Source of the DNA: Flavobacteriaceae bacterium
Lineage (GTDB): Bacteria; Bacteroidota; Bacteroidia; Flavobacteriales; Flavobacteriaceae
Length of the DNA: 64,000 nt
Reading direction: 5' to 3'
Assembly (NCBI GenBank): GCA_016744415.1
Contig: JADGEL010000004.1
Location: 124,001-188,000 of the forward strand
Positions 8,036 to 17,286 of this stretch are shown here, piece after piece. The stretch's first letter is position 1, and the number at the start of each line of letters is the position of its first letter. The position numbers and the translations under genes were made by a program. The notes under the pieces are model-generated. The model had not been told where the DNA came from. It ran no database searches and saw only the letters and a list, made by a program, of their open reading frames with translations.

Positions 8036-9445
8036 ATGGCAAGAAAAAAGAAAAATCTCATTTTTGAAAATGTTGAAGTTATTGATGCTGGAGCTCGTGG
8101 AAAGACTGTAGCAAAGGCTCCTGATGGGCGTGTTATCTTTTTAACAAACACGGTTCCGGGTGATGTTGTTGATATTAGAACAGGTAAAAAGAGAAAGGCT
8201 TACTTTGAAGGTACTGCAATTAAATTCCATAAAAAATCTGATAAGAGAGCAGAACCAATTTGTGATTATTTTGAACATTGTGGGGGTTGTAAATGGCAAA
8301 ATATGGGCTATGAACATCAATTGTTTTATAAACAAAAAGAAGTTACAAATAACTTAGTAAGAATTGGTCATTTAGAATTGCCAGAAATCACCCCTATCTT
8401 AGGATGTAAACAGCAGTATTTTTATAGAAATAAAATGGAATTTTCTTTTTCTAGTAGCCGATGGTTGACTTACGATGAGATTAATTCTGACAAAGAAATT
8501 GACAATAAAGATGCCTGTGGATTTCACATTGCAGGTATGTGGGACAAAATATTAGATATCGAAAAATGTCATTTACAAGAAGATCCATCCAACGACATTC
8601 GGAATTTTGTAAAAGATTTTTCTTTAGAGCACCAACTCCCATTTTTTAACCCACGTGAACAAAGCGGTATGATGCGTACCTTAATGCTAAGGATTGCATC
8701 GACTGGCGAAATTATGGTGGTAATTCAATTTTATGAAGAACAAAAAGAAAAGCGCGAATTATTGTTAGATGCCTTGGCAAATAAATTTCCACAAATCACT
8801 TCATTACAATACGTAATCAACTCAAAAGCCAATGATACGTTGTACGATCAAGATATCATTTTATACAAAGGGCGTGACCACATTTTTGAAGAAATGGAAG
8901 GTTTAAAATTTAAGATTGGCCCTAAGTCCTTTTACCAAACCAATTCAGAACAGGCTTTTGAATTATATAAAATAACAAGAGATTTTGCTGGATTATCAGG
9001 AAATGAATTGGTGTTTGATTTATATACAGGTACTGGAACTATAGCTCAATTTGTAGCAAAAAATGCAAAAAAAGTAATTGGAGTTGAATCAGTTCCTGAT
9101 GCTATTACCGATGCAAATTACAATGCACAATTAAACCAAATTGAAAACGTTGAATTCTATGCAGGTGATATGAAAGATGTATTTAATAATGCTTTTATTG
9201 CAACTCATGGCAAACCAGATGTGATTATAACAGACCCACCAAGAGATGGAATGCACAAAAATGTAGTTGCTAAAATATTAGAAATCGCACCTAAAAAAAT
9301 TGTGTATGTAAGTTGCAATTCTGCTACACAAGCACGAGATTTGTCATTAATGAAAAATCAATATAAAATTACAAAGTCACAAGCAGTAGATATGTTTCCG
9401 CAAACACATCATGTAGAAAATGTTGTGCTTTTAGAAAAAATTTAA
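8036..9445 (+). CDS. rlmD: 23S rRNA (uracil-C5)-methyltransferase, RlmD/RumA family
   Basis: A SAM-dependent RNA m5U methyltransferase of 469 aa from the ATG at 8036, which I prefer because the alternative at 8021 falls in the promoter box. In order: a TRAM-like RNA-binding domain (residues 1-65), an Fe-S cysteine cluster (C76, C82, C85 in CDYFEHCGGC), a Rossmann core with DLYTGTGTIAQFV, the DPPRDGMH motif, the catalytic cysteine in VYVSCNSATQ and the C-terminal base in ENVVLLE. Whether it targets U1939, U747 or a tRNA site cannot be told from sequence. It heads an operon with DUF6452 and DUF6048 genes. Confidence 0.88.
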   Translation: MARKKKNLIFENVEVIDAGARGKTVAKAPDGRVIFLTNTVPGDVVDIRTGKKRKAYFEGTAIKFHKKSDKRAEPICDYFEHCGGCKWQNMGYEHQLFYKQKEVTNNLVRIGHLELPEITPILGCKQQYFYRNKMEFSFSSSRWLTYDEINSDKEIDNKDACGFHIAGMWDKILDIEKCHLQEDPSNDIRNFVKDFSLEHQLPFFNPREQSGMMRTLMLRIASTGEIMVVIQFYEEQKEKRELLLDALANKFPQITSLQYVINSKANDTLYDQDIILYKGRDHIFEEMEGLKFKIGPKSFYQTNSEQAFELYKITRDFAGLSGNELVFDLYTGTGTIAQFVAKNAKKVIGVESVPDAITDANYNAQLNQIENVEFYAGDMKDVFNNAFIATHGKPDVIITDPPRDGMHKNVVAKILEIAPKKIVYVSCNSATQARDLSLMKNQYKITKSQAVDMFPQTHHVENVVLLEKI

Positions 9446-9447
9446 TA

Positions 9448-9897
9448 ATGAAAAAATATTTTCTCGCAATAGGTATCATCTTTACGCTTTTTACAAGCTG
9501 TATAAAAGATGATTTTTGTGTAGACCCCATTACTCCTAACCTTGTCATTTCATTTTATGATAATGACAACCCTGATAACTTAAAAACGACTACTGACCTA
9601 ACCGTTTGGGCTGATGGATTAGAAGAGCTATATACTGATGTTGCTGTAGATTCGATTTTAGTTCCGATAGACCCTGGAAATGATATTACTGTTTATCATT
9701 TGAAATTGGCTGATGTAGAAGATGAAATCACTATTACCTATACCAGAAAAGAAGTTTTTGTTTCAAGATCTTGTGGCTATAAATATAATTTTGAAAATCT
9801 TGAAATTCCGAATAACACAAATAATTGGATTATAGACACCCAAATTACCAATCAAACTGTTGAAGATGAAACTGAGCATATTAAAATATTATATTAG
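9448..9897 (+). CDS. DUF6452 family lipoprotein
   Basis: A 149-aa predicted lipoprotein (signal ending FTSC, then a short acidic linker) beginning two bases after the rlmD stop. The mature part is a small all-beta protein with two cysteines (in DDFCVDP and SRSCGYKY) that could pair. It resembles the Flavobacteriia family DUF6452, which is regularly found between an RlmD-type methyltransferase gene and a DUF6048 gene. No function is known. Its 3' end overlaps the next gene by 32 bases. Confidence 0.8.
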   Translation: MKKYFLAIGIIFTLFTSCIKDDFCVDPITPNLVISFYDNDNPDNLKTTTDLTVWADGLEELYTDVAVDSILVPIDPGNDITVYHLKLADVEDEITITYTRKEVFVSRSCGYKYNFENLEIPNNTNNWIIDTQITNQTVEDETEHIKILY

Positions 9898-10591
9898 CAT
9901 CGTGCTCTTTGCTGTTTCATTATCAGCAATTGCACAAGACCAAACTTCTACTGAAACTAATGATGAAGTTAATGATAGTATTAAAATTAAAGACAAATAC
10001 GGCTTGCGAGTTGGTATTGACCTTTCCTTACCAATCCGATCAATAATTAATAGCGACTTAAAAGGATTTGAAGCTGTTGCTGATTTTAGAATTACAAAGA
10101 AAATATATGCCGCTACGGAATTGGGTTATTATGATCGGTATGAGGAAGAAGATTATATGAAATTCAGTACCAAAGGATCATATATTAAAATTGGAGCAAA
10201 TTACAATTTGTATAAAAACTGGTTGGGAATGACCAATGAAATTTTTGTTGGAGCACGTTATGGGTTTAGCAGTTTTACACAAACAATTCATGAATACAAT
10301 CCAAATTTTTACGGAATTTACTTTCCGGAAGAAACAGTTATTTTAGAAGAAGAATATACTGGACTTACAGCACATTGGGGTGAATTTATAATGGGTTTAA
10401 AAGTTGAGGTATTTACAAATTTTTATATGGGAATGAGTTTTAGTTTAAAGAAAATGATAAGTCAAACACAACCTGATAATTTCTTAAACATGTATGTTCC
10501 TGGATTTGAACGGGTATACCTCAATGAGACGGGTTTCAGTTTTAATTATACACTTAGCTATAATATTCCGATATTTAAAAAAGATAGATAA
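9866..10591 (+). CDS. DUF6048 family outer-membrane-like protein
   Basis: The start is chosen at the ATG at 9866 (241 aa) rather than the TTG two codons earlier. A signal peptide ends at SAIAQ. The rest has regularly spaced amphipathic strands with terminal aromatics (YGLRVGIDLSL, YIKIGANYNLY, GFSFNYTLSYNI), typical of an 8- to 10-strand beta-barrel. It overlaps the DUF6452 gene by 32 bases, so translation is probably coupled and the two products may work as a lipoprotein-barrel pair. That pairing is inference. Confidence 0.8.
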   Translation: MKLSILKYYISIVLFAVSLSAIAQDQTSTETNDEVNDSIKIKDKYGLRVGIDLSLPIRSIINSDLKGFEAVADFRITKKIYAATELGYYDRYEEEDYMKFSTKGSYIKIGANYNLYKNWLGMTNEIFVGARYGFSSFTQTIHEYNPNFYGIYFPEETVILEEEYTGLTAHWGEFIMGLKVEVFTNFYMGMSFSLKKMISQTQPDNFLNMYVPGFERVYLNETGFSFNYTLSYNIPIFKKDR

Positions 10592-10690
10592 TAGTACAAT
10601 TATGAAACGAGCATGCAAAATGATTATTAATCAAGGTGATGACAATAGCGAACAGCAAGTGACCTTGAAAAAACAATAAATTATAGACAC

Positions 10691-11641
10691 ATGAAAAAAA
10701 TACCAAGTGTAAATCTTGCAGATTTTATTTCAGGAAATGTAGACAGAAAACAACAATTTGTAAATCAGATTGGAGCAGCGTATGAAGAAATAGGCTTTGT
10801 TGCATTGAGTGGACATTTTTTAAGTGAGACATTAATTGAAAATTTATACTCAGAAGTAAAAAACTTTTTTGACCTACCAATTAACACCAAAAACAAATAT
10901 GAAATTGAAGGCATTGGTGGGCAACGAGGATATACCTCTTTTGGAAAAGAACGTGCCAAAGGGCGTACAGAAGGTGACTTAAAAGAATTTTGGCATTTTG
11001 GACAATATGTTGAGGACAACCCAACTTTAGACGCACTTTATCCACCAAATGTGATTGTTGAGGAATTAGCAAAGTTCAACGATGTAGGAAAAGAAACTTT
11101 TAAAATGCTAGAAAAAACTGCCAAATATGTGTTACGCGCCTTGGCATTACATTTAGGTTTAGAAGAAACATATTTCGATTTCCCTATCAAAAACGGAAAC
11201 TCAATTTTAAGACCTATTCACTATCCACCTATTAAAAGCGAACCTAAAAATGCTGAGAGAGCCGCTGCCCATGGTGATATCAATTTAATTACATTGTTAA
11301 TGGGCGCTCAAGGAAAAGGCTTGCAAGTCCAAAATCATGAAGGAATATGGATTGATGCAGTGGCACAACCTGATGAGTTAATGATTAATGTAGGTGACAT
11401 GCTTTCTAGACATACCAATAATAAATTAAAATCTACCATACATCGCGTAACAAATCCGCCAAAAGAATTATGGAAAAATTCACGTTATTCAATTCCGTTT
11501 TTTATGCATCCAAAAAGTGACACTAAATTAAATGTATTAGAAAGTTGTATTGATGCTGATCATCCAAAATTATTTGATGATATTACGGCTGGTGAATATT
11601 TGAATGAAAGGTTAATTGAATTAGGGTTGATAAAAGGTTAG
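10691..11641 (+). CDS. 2-oxoglutarate/Fe(II) oxygenase, isopenicillin N synthase family
   Basis: A 316-aa soluble oxygenase. The iron triad is visible as HGD in AAHGDINLITLL and a distal histidine in STIHRVTNP; the downstream arginine in SRYSIPFF fits the 2-oxoglutarate or substrate carboxylate contact (RxS). The N-terminal DIOX_N domain (residues 1-110) is present. Members hydroxylate or cyclise diverse small molecules, and the flavobacterial member's substrate is unknown. An SUI1 gene follows after two bases, and the run continues to a phosphorylase, suggesting one transcript from 10.7 to 12.9 kb. Confidence 0.85.
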   Translation: MKKIPSVNLADFISGNVDRKQQFVNQIGAAYEEIGFVALSGHFLSETLIENLYSEVKNFFDLPINTKNKYEIEGIGGQRGYTSFGKERAKGRTEGDLKEFWHFGQYVEDNPTLDALYPPNVIVEELAKFNDVGKETFKMLEKTAKYVLRALALHLGLEETYFDFPIKNGNSILRPIHYPPIKSEPKNAERAAAHGDINLITLLMGAQGKGLQVQNHEGIWIDAVAQPDELMINVGDMLSRHTNNKLKSTIHRVTNPPKELWKNSRYSIPFFMHPKSDTKLNVLESCIDADHPKLFDDITAGEYLNERLIELGLIKG

Positions 11642-11643
11642 TT

Positions 11644-11973
11644 ATGGATTTATCAGATCAATTAAAAAGTTTATTTCCAGATCATATCAAAGAAAAAATT
11701 AATACTTCTTTAGACAATGAGCATGAATTATGGATGCAAGATGATCCTATTATTTGCAAATATGAAAAACGTAAAGGAAAACCTATCACAATATTAGAAG
11801 GCTATACAGGAGCAACAGAAGATTTTAAAAAATTAGCAAAAGAAATAAAAACCACCTTGAGTGTTGGTGGAAGTTTTAAAAATGACCAAATTATCATTCA
11901 AGGAGATTATAGAAATAAAATAATGGAAATCTTACAACAAAAAGGTTTTAAAGTAAAACGTGTTGGAGGATAA
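11644..11973 (+). CDS. SUI1/YciH-family translation factor
   Basis: A 109-aa protein whose C-terminal two-thirds is an SUI1 domain: ITILEGYTG, the basic VGGSFKND loop, IIIQGDYR and a final KGFKVKRVGG. Archaeal and eukaryotic relatives (aIF1/eIF1) check start-codon selection; E. coli YciH affects initiation fidelity. The short acidic N-terminal extension is normal for bacterial members. The gene starts two bases after the oxygenase stop. Its role in a lineage with many leaderless or weak-SD mRNAs is an open question. Confidence 0.88.
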   Translation: MDLSDQLKSLFPDHIKEKINTSLDNEHELWMQDDPIICKYEKRKGKPITILEGYTGATEDFKKLAKEIKTTLSVGGSFKNDQIIIQGDYRNKIMEILQQKGFKVKRVGG

Positions 11974-11989
11974 CTAAAATATATAGAAT

Positions 11990-12862
11990 ATGAATAAAAT
12001 AGCAGCATCAGAATTAATACTAAACCCAGATGGGAGTATTTATCACCTAAATTTAAAACCTGAACATATCGCTAAAGATATCATTTTTGTAGGTGATCAA
12101 AATAGAGTGCCAAAAATTACCAAGTATTTTGATTCGGTTGAATTCGATATTCAAAAAAGAGAATTTAGAACAATTACAGGTACCTATAAAGGAAAAAGGC
12201 TTACAGTGATTTCTACCGGAATCGGTCCTGATAATATTGATATTGTAATCAACGAACTTGATGCTTTAGTAAATATTGATTTAGAAAACAGAGTTATCAA
12301 AAAGGAATTTACCCAATTAAATATTGTCCGTATTGGCACATCGGGTTCACTTCAAAATGATATTCCTGTTGATAGTTTTGTGATGGGTAAATACGGATTA
12401 GGATTAGATGGTTTACTACACTCTTATGTAGCAGAATCTATTTTTGAAACTGAAATTGAAGATGCATTTATAAAACAAACAAATTGGAGTGACAGAAAAG
12501 CAAGACCTTATATTATTAAAGGAAGCCAAATCTTAATTGATAAATTAAGTGGCGATGAAGTTTTTCAAGGTTTTACTGCTACTGCACCTGGTTTTTATGG
12601 CCCACAAGGGCGTGTGTTGCGTTTAGCAATTCAAGACCCCAGTTTAAACAATAAGATTGATAGCTTTAGTTTTAATGGAACAAAAGTTACCAATTTAGAA
12701 ATGGAAACCTCAGCAATTTATGGATTGTCGCAGTTATTAGGACACAATGCCCTATCAATGAATGCGATTATTGCTAACAGAGCTAACGGAACATTTAGTG
12801 CTGACCCATACAAACCTGTTGAAGCTTTAATAAAATATACCTTAGATAAGCTGGTGAGCTAG
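11990..12862 (+). CDS. Nucleoside phosphorylase (uridine phosphorylase-like)
   Basis: A 290-aa PNP/UDP-family enzyme. The phosphate-binding strand STGIGPDNIDIV, the second conserved strand VRIGTSGSLQ and the nucleoside-binding TNLEMETSAIYGLS are in the expected order. The family splits purine or pyrimidine nucleosides with phosphate. An N-terminal extension of about 25 residues and the GLGLDGLLH segment fit the Bacteroidota uridine-phosphorylase-like branch, but specificity is not certain. It lies 16 bases after the SUI1 gene. Confidence 0.85.
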   Translation: MNKIAASELILNPDGSIYHLNLKPEHIAKDIIFVGDQNRVPKITKYFDSVEFDIQKREFRTITGTYKGKRLTVISTGIGPDNIDIVINELDALVNIDLENRVIKKEFTQLNIVRIGTSGSLQNDIPVDSFVMGKYGLGLDGLLHSYVAESIFETEIEDAFIKQTNWSDRKARPYIIKGSQILIDKLSGDEVFQGFTATAPGFYGPQGRVLRLAIQDPSLNNKIDSFSFNGTKVTNLEMETSAIYGLSQLLGHNALSMNAIIANRANGTFSADPYKPVEALIKYTLDKLVS

Positions 12863-12901
12863 TTGATGGAAAAATAATATACAAATTCTAACAAATACAA
12901 T

Positions 12902-13771
12902 ATGACGACTTTAAAAATTGGAGGTGTTGCAGAACATTTTAACATGCCTTGGCACTTGGCAATCGAAAACAATGAATTTAAAAAAGAGTATATTGATTTA
13001 GTTTGGAAAGATTTTCCCGGAGGTACAGGTGCCATGACCAAAGCTTTACGAAATGGCGAACTTGATATTGCAGTTTTATTGACTGAAGGTATTATCAAAG
13101 ATATTATTGATGGAAATCCTTCAAAAATTGTACAGACTTATGTGAATTCACCACTCTTATGGGGATTACATGTGGGGGCAGAATCTAAGTATAAAACTGT
13201 TGATGAACTTGAAGATAAAACATCAGCAATCAGCAGTATAGGTTCAGGCTCTCAATTACTATCAATTGTCAATGCTAAAAATAATGGTTGGGATAGCAAT
13301 AAAATTGAATATCAAGTTGTCAATAATTTAGTTGGTGCTATTGATTCCCTTACCAACGGAACTGCTGATTATTTTTTATGGGAACATTTTACTACCAAAC
13401 CACTGGTTGATAATGGGACCTTTAGAAGATTGGCTGATATCCCATCTCCGTGGCCATGTTTTGTGATTGCAGTTCGTGATGAAGTATTGGCAAACAATCC
13501 TGAAGAAATTGAAAAAGTTTTAAAAGTCATTAACAAACAACTTCAAAGATTTTCGACTTTGGCAAAAAAAGAGCGATATATTGAAACGTTTGCTCAGTTA
13601 TATAATCTAGAAAAAGAAGACATTAAAAATTGGTTAATTATTACAGAATGGAATCAAGGAAAATCGATTTCTAGGACACTGATAAACAACGTGCAAAATA
13701 AATTACACGATTTGAACGTTATTGATAAAACGATTGATGTAGATCAATTGATAAAAAAAATATATATTTGA
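12902..13771 (+). CDS. Cytosolic substrate-binding-like protein (PBP2, Ca3427-like)
   Basis: A 289-aa protein with a type-2 periplasmic-binding-protein fold related to NMT1/THI5 and TauA-type domains. WKDFPGGTGAMTKALRNGELDIAVLLTEG is the usual substrate-pocket region and ISSIGSGSQL the hinge/anion-binding loop. It lacks any signal peptide or lipobox, and no permease or ATPase gene is nearby, so it is not an ordinary ABC-transport component. It best resembles the soluble Ca3427-like group described from yeast and bacteria, of unclear function. It ends the 10.7-13.8 kb gene run. Confidence 0.7.
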   Translation: MTTLKIGGVAEHFNMPWHLAIENNEFKKEYIDLVWKDFPGGTGAMTKALRNGELDIAVLLTEGIIKDIIDGNPSKIVQTYVNSPLLWGLHVGAESKYKTVDELEDKTSAISSIGSGSQLLSIVNAKNNGWDSNKIEYQVVNNLVGAIDSLTNGTADYFLWEHFTTKPLVDNGTFRRLADIPSPWPCFVIAVRDEVLANNPEEIEKVLKVINKQLQRFSTLAKKERYIETFAQLYNLEKEDIKNWLIITEWNQGKSISRTLINNVQNKLHDLNVIDKTIDVDQLIKKIYI

Positions 13772-13790
13772 TTTTTTAAAAACCCTTATT

Positions 13791-13943
13791 ATGAAAAAAA
13801 TAGCAATACTTGCTTTATTTATATTCTCATTAACAGCAACAACTTCTTGCAAGTCACAAAAAGGTTGTGGTTTAACTGGATCTATTGATTCTCTTCATAT
13901 TCCGTCTGTTGAACAAAACACATCAGAAGTTTTTGTAGCTTAA
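13791..13943 (+). CDS. Small lipoprotein, 50 aa
   Basis: An ATG at 13791 opens a 50-codon frame with a well-formed lipoprotein signal: MKK, a hydrophobic stretch, and a lipobox-like TTSC with the cysteine at residue 20. The mature peptide is only about 31 residues, starting CKSQKGCG and ending with alanine before TAA. It starts 20 bases after the preceding gene, so it may be the last gene of that transcript. The signal peptide makes a real gene likely. I know no family for it. Confidence 0.6.
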   Translation: MKKIAILALFIFSLTATTSCKSQKGCGLTGSIDSLHIPSVEQNTSEVFVA

Positions 13944-13984
13944 TTACTTCCCTTTTACTTAGAAATCAAAAAGTATTCTTAAAA

Positions 13985-14014
13985 ACAGATTTCCGCTATC
14001 GTGGGAATTACTGT
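13985..14014. repeat. Degenerate REP-like inverted repeat
   Basis: ACAGATTTCC, eight bases, then GGGAATTACTGT form an imperfect hairpin resembling the clearer copies at 19975-20044 and 35118-35187. It lies between a small lipoprotein gene and the 3' end of valS. Confidence 0.4.
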
Positions 14015-14038
14015 TATAACTATTATGATCTCTTAAAA

Positions 14039-16672
14039 TTAACTTATTGAAGCTAAACTAGATTTTAAAGTTTCTATTTTCGCTAGAGCATCTGCTTCTT
14101 TTTTTCGTTCAATTTCAATTACCTTAACTGGCGCATTATTTACAAAACGTTCGTTGCTCAATTTTTTCTGAACTGATTTCAGGAAACCTTCATTGTATTT
14201 TAACTCTTCTTCTATTTTAGCTTTTTCTGCTTCAACATCTATTTCTTCACCAAATGGAATAAAATATTCATTTGACTTTACCCTAAAACTCAATGCTCCA
14301 TCAACTTTTGAATCAACATAATTAACCAAAGACAAATTACCAAGCTTAGCAATAATTGAGTCAAAATTTGAATTTAGTTTCTCGTTATTTAATACCGAAA
14401 ATTCTAACTTATTTTTAAAAGCGATGTTCTTATTTTTTCTGATTGTTCTAATTCCAGAAACAACTTCTGTAGCTACTTTAAACTCATTAATGACTGATTG
14501 ATTTACTTTTCCCAATTCTGGATATTTAGCAACAATAAGTGCCTCTTCTGGAGTTCTATTAGCAATATAATGCCAAATATCCTCAGTAATAAAAGGCATA
14601 TATGGATGCAATACTTTTATATTGTTTTCGAAAAACGAAATCACACTTTTATAAGTTTTAGCATCAATTGGTTGTTGATACCCAGGCTTCACCATTTCTA
14701 AGAACCATGAAGAAAAATCATCCCAAACCAATTTATAAATACTCATTAACGCTTCGCTAATTCTGTATTGTTCAAAAGACTTTTCAATCTCTTGTAGTGT
14801 CTGATTAAATTTAGACTGGTACCATTCAATCGCTACTTTCGACGATTGTGGTTGCTCTATTTCTTCAGAAACGTCCCATCCTTTTACCAAACGGAAAGAG
14901 TTCCAAATTTTATTAGAGAATTTTTGTCCTTGCTCACATAACTCCTCTTCAAACAATAAATCATTTCCTGCTGCAGAACATAAGAGCATCCCTACTCTCA
15001 CTCCATCAGCACCATATTTTTCAATCAATTCAATCGGATCTGGAGAATTACCAAGAGACTTAGACATTTTTCTTCGTTGCTTATCACGAACAATTCCAGT
15101 AAAGTAAACATTGTTAAATGGTTTCTTATCCATGAATTCATAACCAGCAAAAACCATACGAGCTACCCAAAAGAAAATAATATCTGGTCCTGTTACCAAA
15201 TCATTTGTTGGATAGTAATAGTTTATTTCTTTATTGTTTGGATTCTTGATTCCATCAAACAGAGATATTGGCCATAACCAAGCAGAAAACCATGTGTCTA
15301 AAACATCATCATCTTGTTTTAGGTCGGATAACACTAATGAATTATTTCCAGATTTCTCTTTTGCTAAAACCAAAGCTTCGTCTTTAGAAGTTCCAACTAC
15401 AAAATCCTCCACTCCATCTCCGTAAAAATAAGCAGGAATCTGATGCCCCCACCACAATTGACGAGAGATATTCCAATCACGAATATTTTCTAACCAATGA
15501 CGATATGTATTGTTATAATGCTTTGGGAAAAAATTTATTTCTTCATCTTCTAAAACTGCTTTCAAAGCAGGCTTAACAATATCTTCCATTTTTAAAAACC
15601 ACTGCGCAGAAATTTTTGGTTCAATTACTGCTTTGGTTCTTTCTGATGTTCCCACTTTATGCATGTGTTGTTCAACCTTAACCAAACAACCTAATTCTTC
15701 TAATTCTTTCGTAATTTCTTTACGAACCACAAAACGATCTTTTCCTTGATAATGCAATCCGAAGGAATTCAACGTAGCATCGTCATTAAAAATATCGATG
15801 ACTTCTAAATTGTGACGCTCTCCCAAAATTTTATCATTTTGATCGTGTGCTGGTGTTACTTTTAAGCAACCTGTACCAAACTCAACATCAACATAATCAT
15901 CCTCAATTATTGGGATTACTCTGTTTGCTATTGGCACAATAGCTTTCTTTCCTTTAAGGTGCGAAAAACGTTCATCATTAGGGTTTATACAAATTGCTGT
16001 ATCTCCCAAAATAGTTTCAGGACGTGTAGTTGCTATGGTTAGCATATCATTACTTCCTTCAATCTTATAATTAACGTAATAAAGATTTCCTGGTTTTTCT
16101 TCAAAGATTACTTCTTCATCAGACAAGGTAGTTTGAGCTTCAGGATCCCAATTTACCATTCTATATCCACGGTAAATCAATCCTTTTTTATACAAATCTA
16201 AAAAAACTTCAATTACAGATTCAGAGCGTTTTTCATCCATCGTAAAACTAGTTCGTTCCCAATCACAAGATGCTCCTAATTTTTTAAGCTGTTCTAAAAT
16301 GATTCCACCATGCTTGTGTGTCCAATCCCAAGCGTGGTCTAAAAATTCTTTACGAGATAAATCTGCTTTATCAATTCCTTCAGATTTTAATTTAGCGACC
16401 ACTTTTGCCTCAGTTGCAATAGATGCATGATCTGTACCTGGAACCCAACAAGCATTATACCCTTTTAAGCGCGCACGACGAATTAACACATCCTGAATGG
16501 TGTTATTTAACATGTGCCCCATGTGCAAAACTCCTGTAACATTTGGAGGTGGAATCACAATGGTATATGCTTCTTTTTCGTTAGGCTCAGAATGGAAATA
16601 ATTATGTTCCATCCAGTAGTCATACCACTTTTGTTCTATCTCTAAAGGATTGTATTTATCAGGAATATTCAT
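14039..16672 (-). CDS. valS: Valine--tRNA ligase
   Basis: An 877-aa class-I aminoacyl-tRNA synthetase. Visible in order: the HIGH-type motif in [17 protein letters not shown] (residues about 42-58), the long editing (CP1) domain with [24 protein letters not shown], the KMSKS motif in [10 protein letters not shown], the anticodon-binding domain, and a C-terminal valine-arm coiled coil rich in Glu and Lys. Length is normal for ValS. It is transcribed alone from a TAnnTTTG promoter at 16701-16708 and is divergent from the DUF1573 gene. Confidence 0.97.
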   Translation of the reverse strand: MNIPDKYNPLEIEQKWYDYWMEHNYFHSEPNEKEAYTIVIPPPNVTGVLHMGHMLNNTIQDVLIRRARLKGYNACWVPGTDHASIATEAKVVAKLKSEGIDKADLSRKEFLDHAWDWTHKHGGIILEQLKKLGASCDWERTSFTMDEKRSESVIEVFLDLYKKGLIYRGYRMVNWDPEAQTTLSDEEVIFEEKPGNLYYVNYKIEGSNDMLTIATTRPETILGDTAICINPNDERFSHLKGKKAIVPIANRVIPIIEDDYVDVEFGTGCLKVTPAHDQNDKILGERHNLEVIDIFNDDATLNSFGLHYQGKDRFVVRKEITKELEELGCLVKVEQHMHKVGTSERTKAVIEPKISAQWFLKMEDIVKPALKAVLEDEEINFFPKHYNNTYRHWLENIRDWNISRQLWWGHQIPAYFYGDGVEDFVVGTSKDEALVLAKEKSGNNSLVLSDLKQDDDVLDTWFSAWLWPISLFDGIKNPNNKEINYYYPTNDLVTGPDIIFFWVARMVFAGYEFMDKKPFNNVYFTGIVRDKQRRKMSKSLGNSPDPIELIEKYGADGVRVGMLLCSAAGNDLLFEEELCEQGQKFSNKIWNSFRLVKGWDVSEEIEQPQSSKVAIEWYQSKFNQTLQEIEKSFEQYRISEALMSIYKLVWDDFSSWFLEMVKPGYQQPIDAKTYKSVISFFENNIKVLHPYMPFITEDIWHYIANRTPEEALIVAKYPELGKVNQSVINEFKVATEVVSGIRTIRKNKNIAFKNKLEFSVLNNEKLNSNFDSIIAKLGNLSLVNYVDSKVDGALSFRVKSNEYFIPFGEEIDVEAEKAKIEEELKYNEGFLKSVQKKLSNERFVNNAPVKVIEIERKKEADALAKIETLKSSLASIS

Positions 16673-16700
16673 CAGTTACAAATTTTCTTTTTTCAGTAGG

Positions 16701-16708
16701 CAAATGTA
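16701..16708 (-). promoter_or_regulatory. -7 promoter box of valS
   Basis: The minus strand reads TACATTTG, an exact TAnnTTTG match 28 bases before the ATG. Confidence 0.5.
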
Positions 16709-16722
16709 CGATTATACCAATT

Positions 16723-16770
16723 GATTGTAAAACATTTTGAAAACAAAAAAAAAGTAGTAGTTTTACAATC
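16723..16770. repeat. 11-bp perfect inverted repeat between divergent valS and the DUF1573 gene
   Basis: GATTGTAAAAC (16723-16733) and GTTTTACAATC (16760-16770) are exact reverse complements separated by 26 bases. The pair lies upstream of the valS -7 box and ends 16 bases before the DUF1573 start. It could be an operator or a 5'-leader hairpin. Confidence 0.5.
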
Positions 16771-16786
16771 CCAAAGGATATATATT

Positions 16787-17233
16787 ATGAAAAAATTAGC
16801 AACAATTTTATTTTTAAGTGTTTTATCAATTTCAATGAATGCTCAAGAAAAAACAGAAGAAAAAGTTGACTTAGATGCTCCGGTTTTTAAGTTTGATCTG
16901 GAAACCATAGATTATGGTAAAATTGAAAAAGGATCGGATGGAATACGTGTATTTACATTTACAAATACGGGTAAATCACCATTGATTGTAGAAAAAGTAA
17001 AAGGAAGTTGTGGCTGTACAGTACCCACTAAGCCTGAAGAACCAATTATGCCTGGTGAAACTGGAGAGATTAAAGTTAAATATGATACCAATCGTGTAGG
17101 TGGTTTTTCTAAAACAATTACTGTTACATCGAATGCTTCTGAACCTGTTAAGCGTTTAAAAGTAAAAGGTATTGTTTTAAAACCTGATGCAAGCTCTGCT
17201 GTAGAGAAAGAAAAATCTTTGATTTCTAACTAA
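16787..17233 (+). CDS. DUF1573 domain protein (secreted)
   Basis: The start is the ATG at 16787, which opens a signal peptide ending SMNAQ; a TTG-led extension to 16721 would place charged residues before it. The 148-aa product carries one DUF1573 domain: an ASPM/Ig-like strand pattern with FDLETIDYGKIEKG, FTFTNTGKSPLIV and the KGSCGCTVP cysteine pair. Such domains are common in exported Bacteroidota proteins, probably for binding or presentation; the exact role is unknown. A strong terminator follows. Confidence 0.88.
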   Translation: MKKLATILFLSVLSISMNAQEKTEEKVDLDAPVFKFDLETIDYGKIEKGSDGIRVFTFTNTGKSPLIVEKVKGSCGCTVPTKPEEPIMPGETGEIKVKYDTNRVGGFSKTITVTSNASEPVKRLKVKGIVLKPDASSAVEKEKSLISN

Positions 17234-17258
17234 ACTGTTTTTTAAATAAATAATAGTT

Positions 17259-17286
17259 AAGGCTACCTTTTTTGGTAGCCTTTTTT
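17259..17286. terminator. Bidirectional terminator
   Basis: The stem AAGGCTACC/GGTAGCCTT with a six-T loop and flanking T-run lies between the convergent DUF1573 and PDZ-protease genes; its right edge reaches the stop codon of the latter at 17285. Confidence 0.9.

Noticed and set aside
10602-10679. 25-codon open frame between the DUF6048 and oxygenase genes
   Set aside because: Very short, with no signal, helix or motif, and a weak ribosome site. The upstream longer frame in this phase overlaps the DUF6048 gene.
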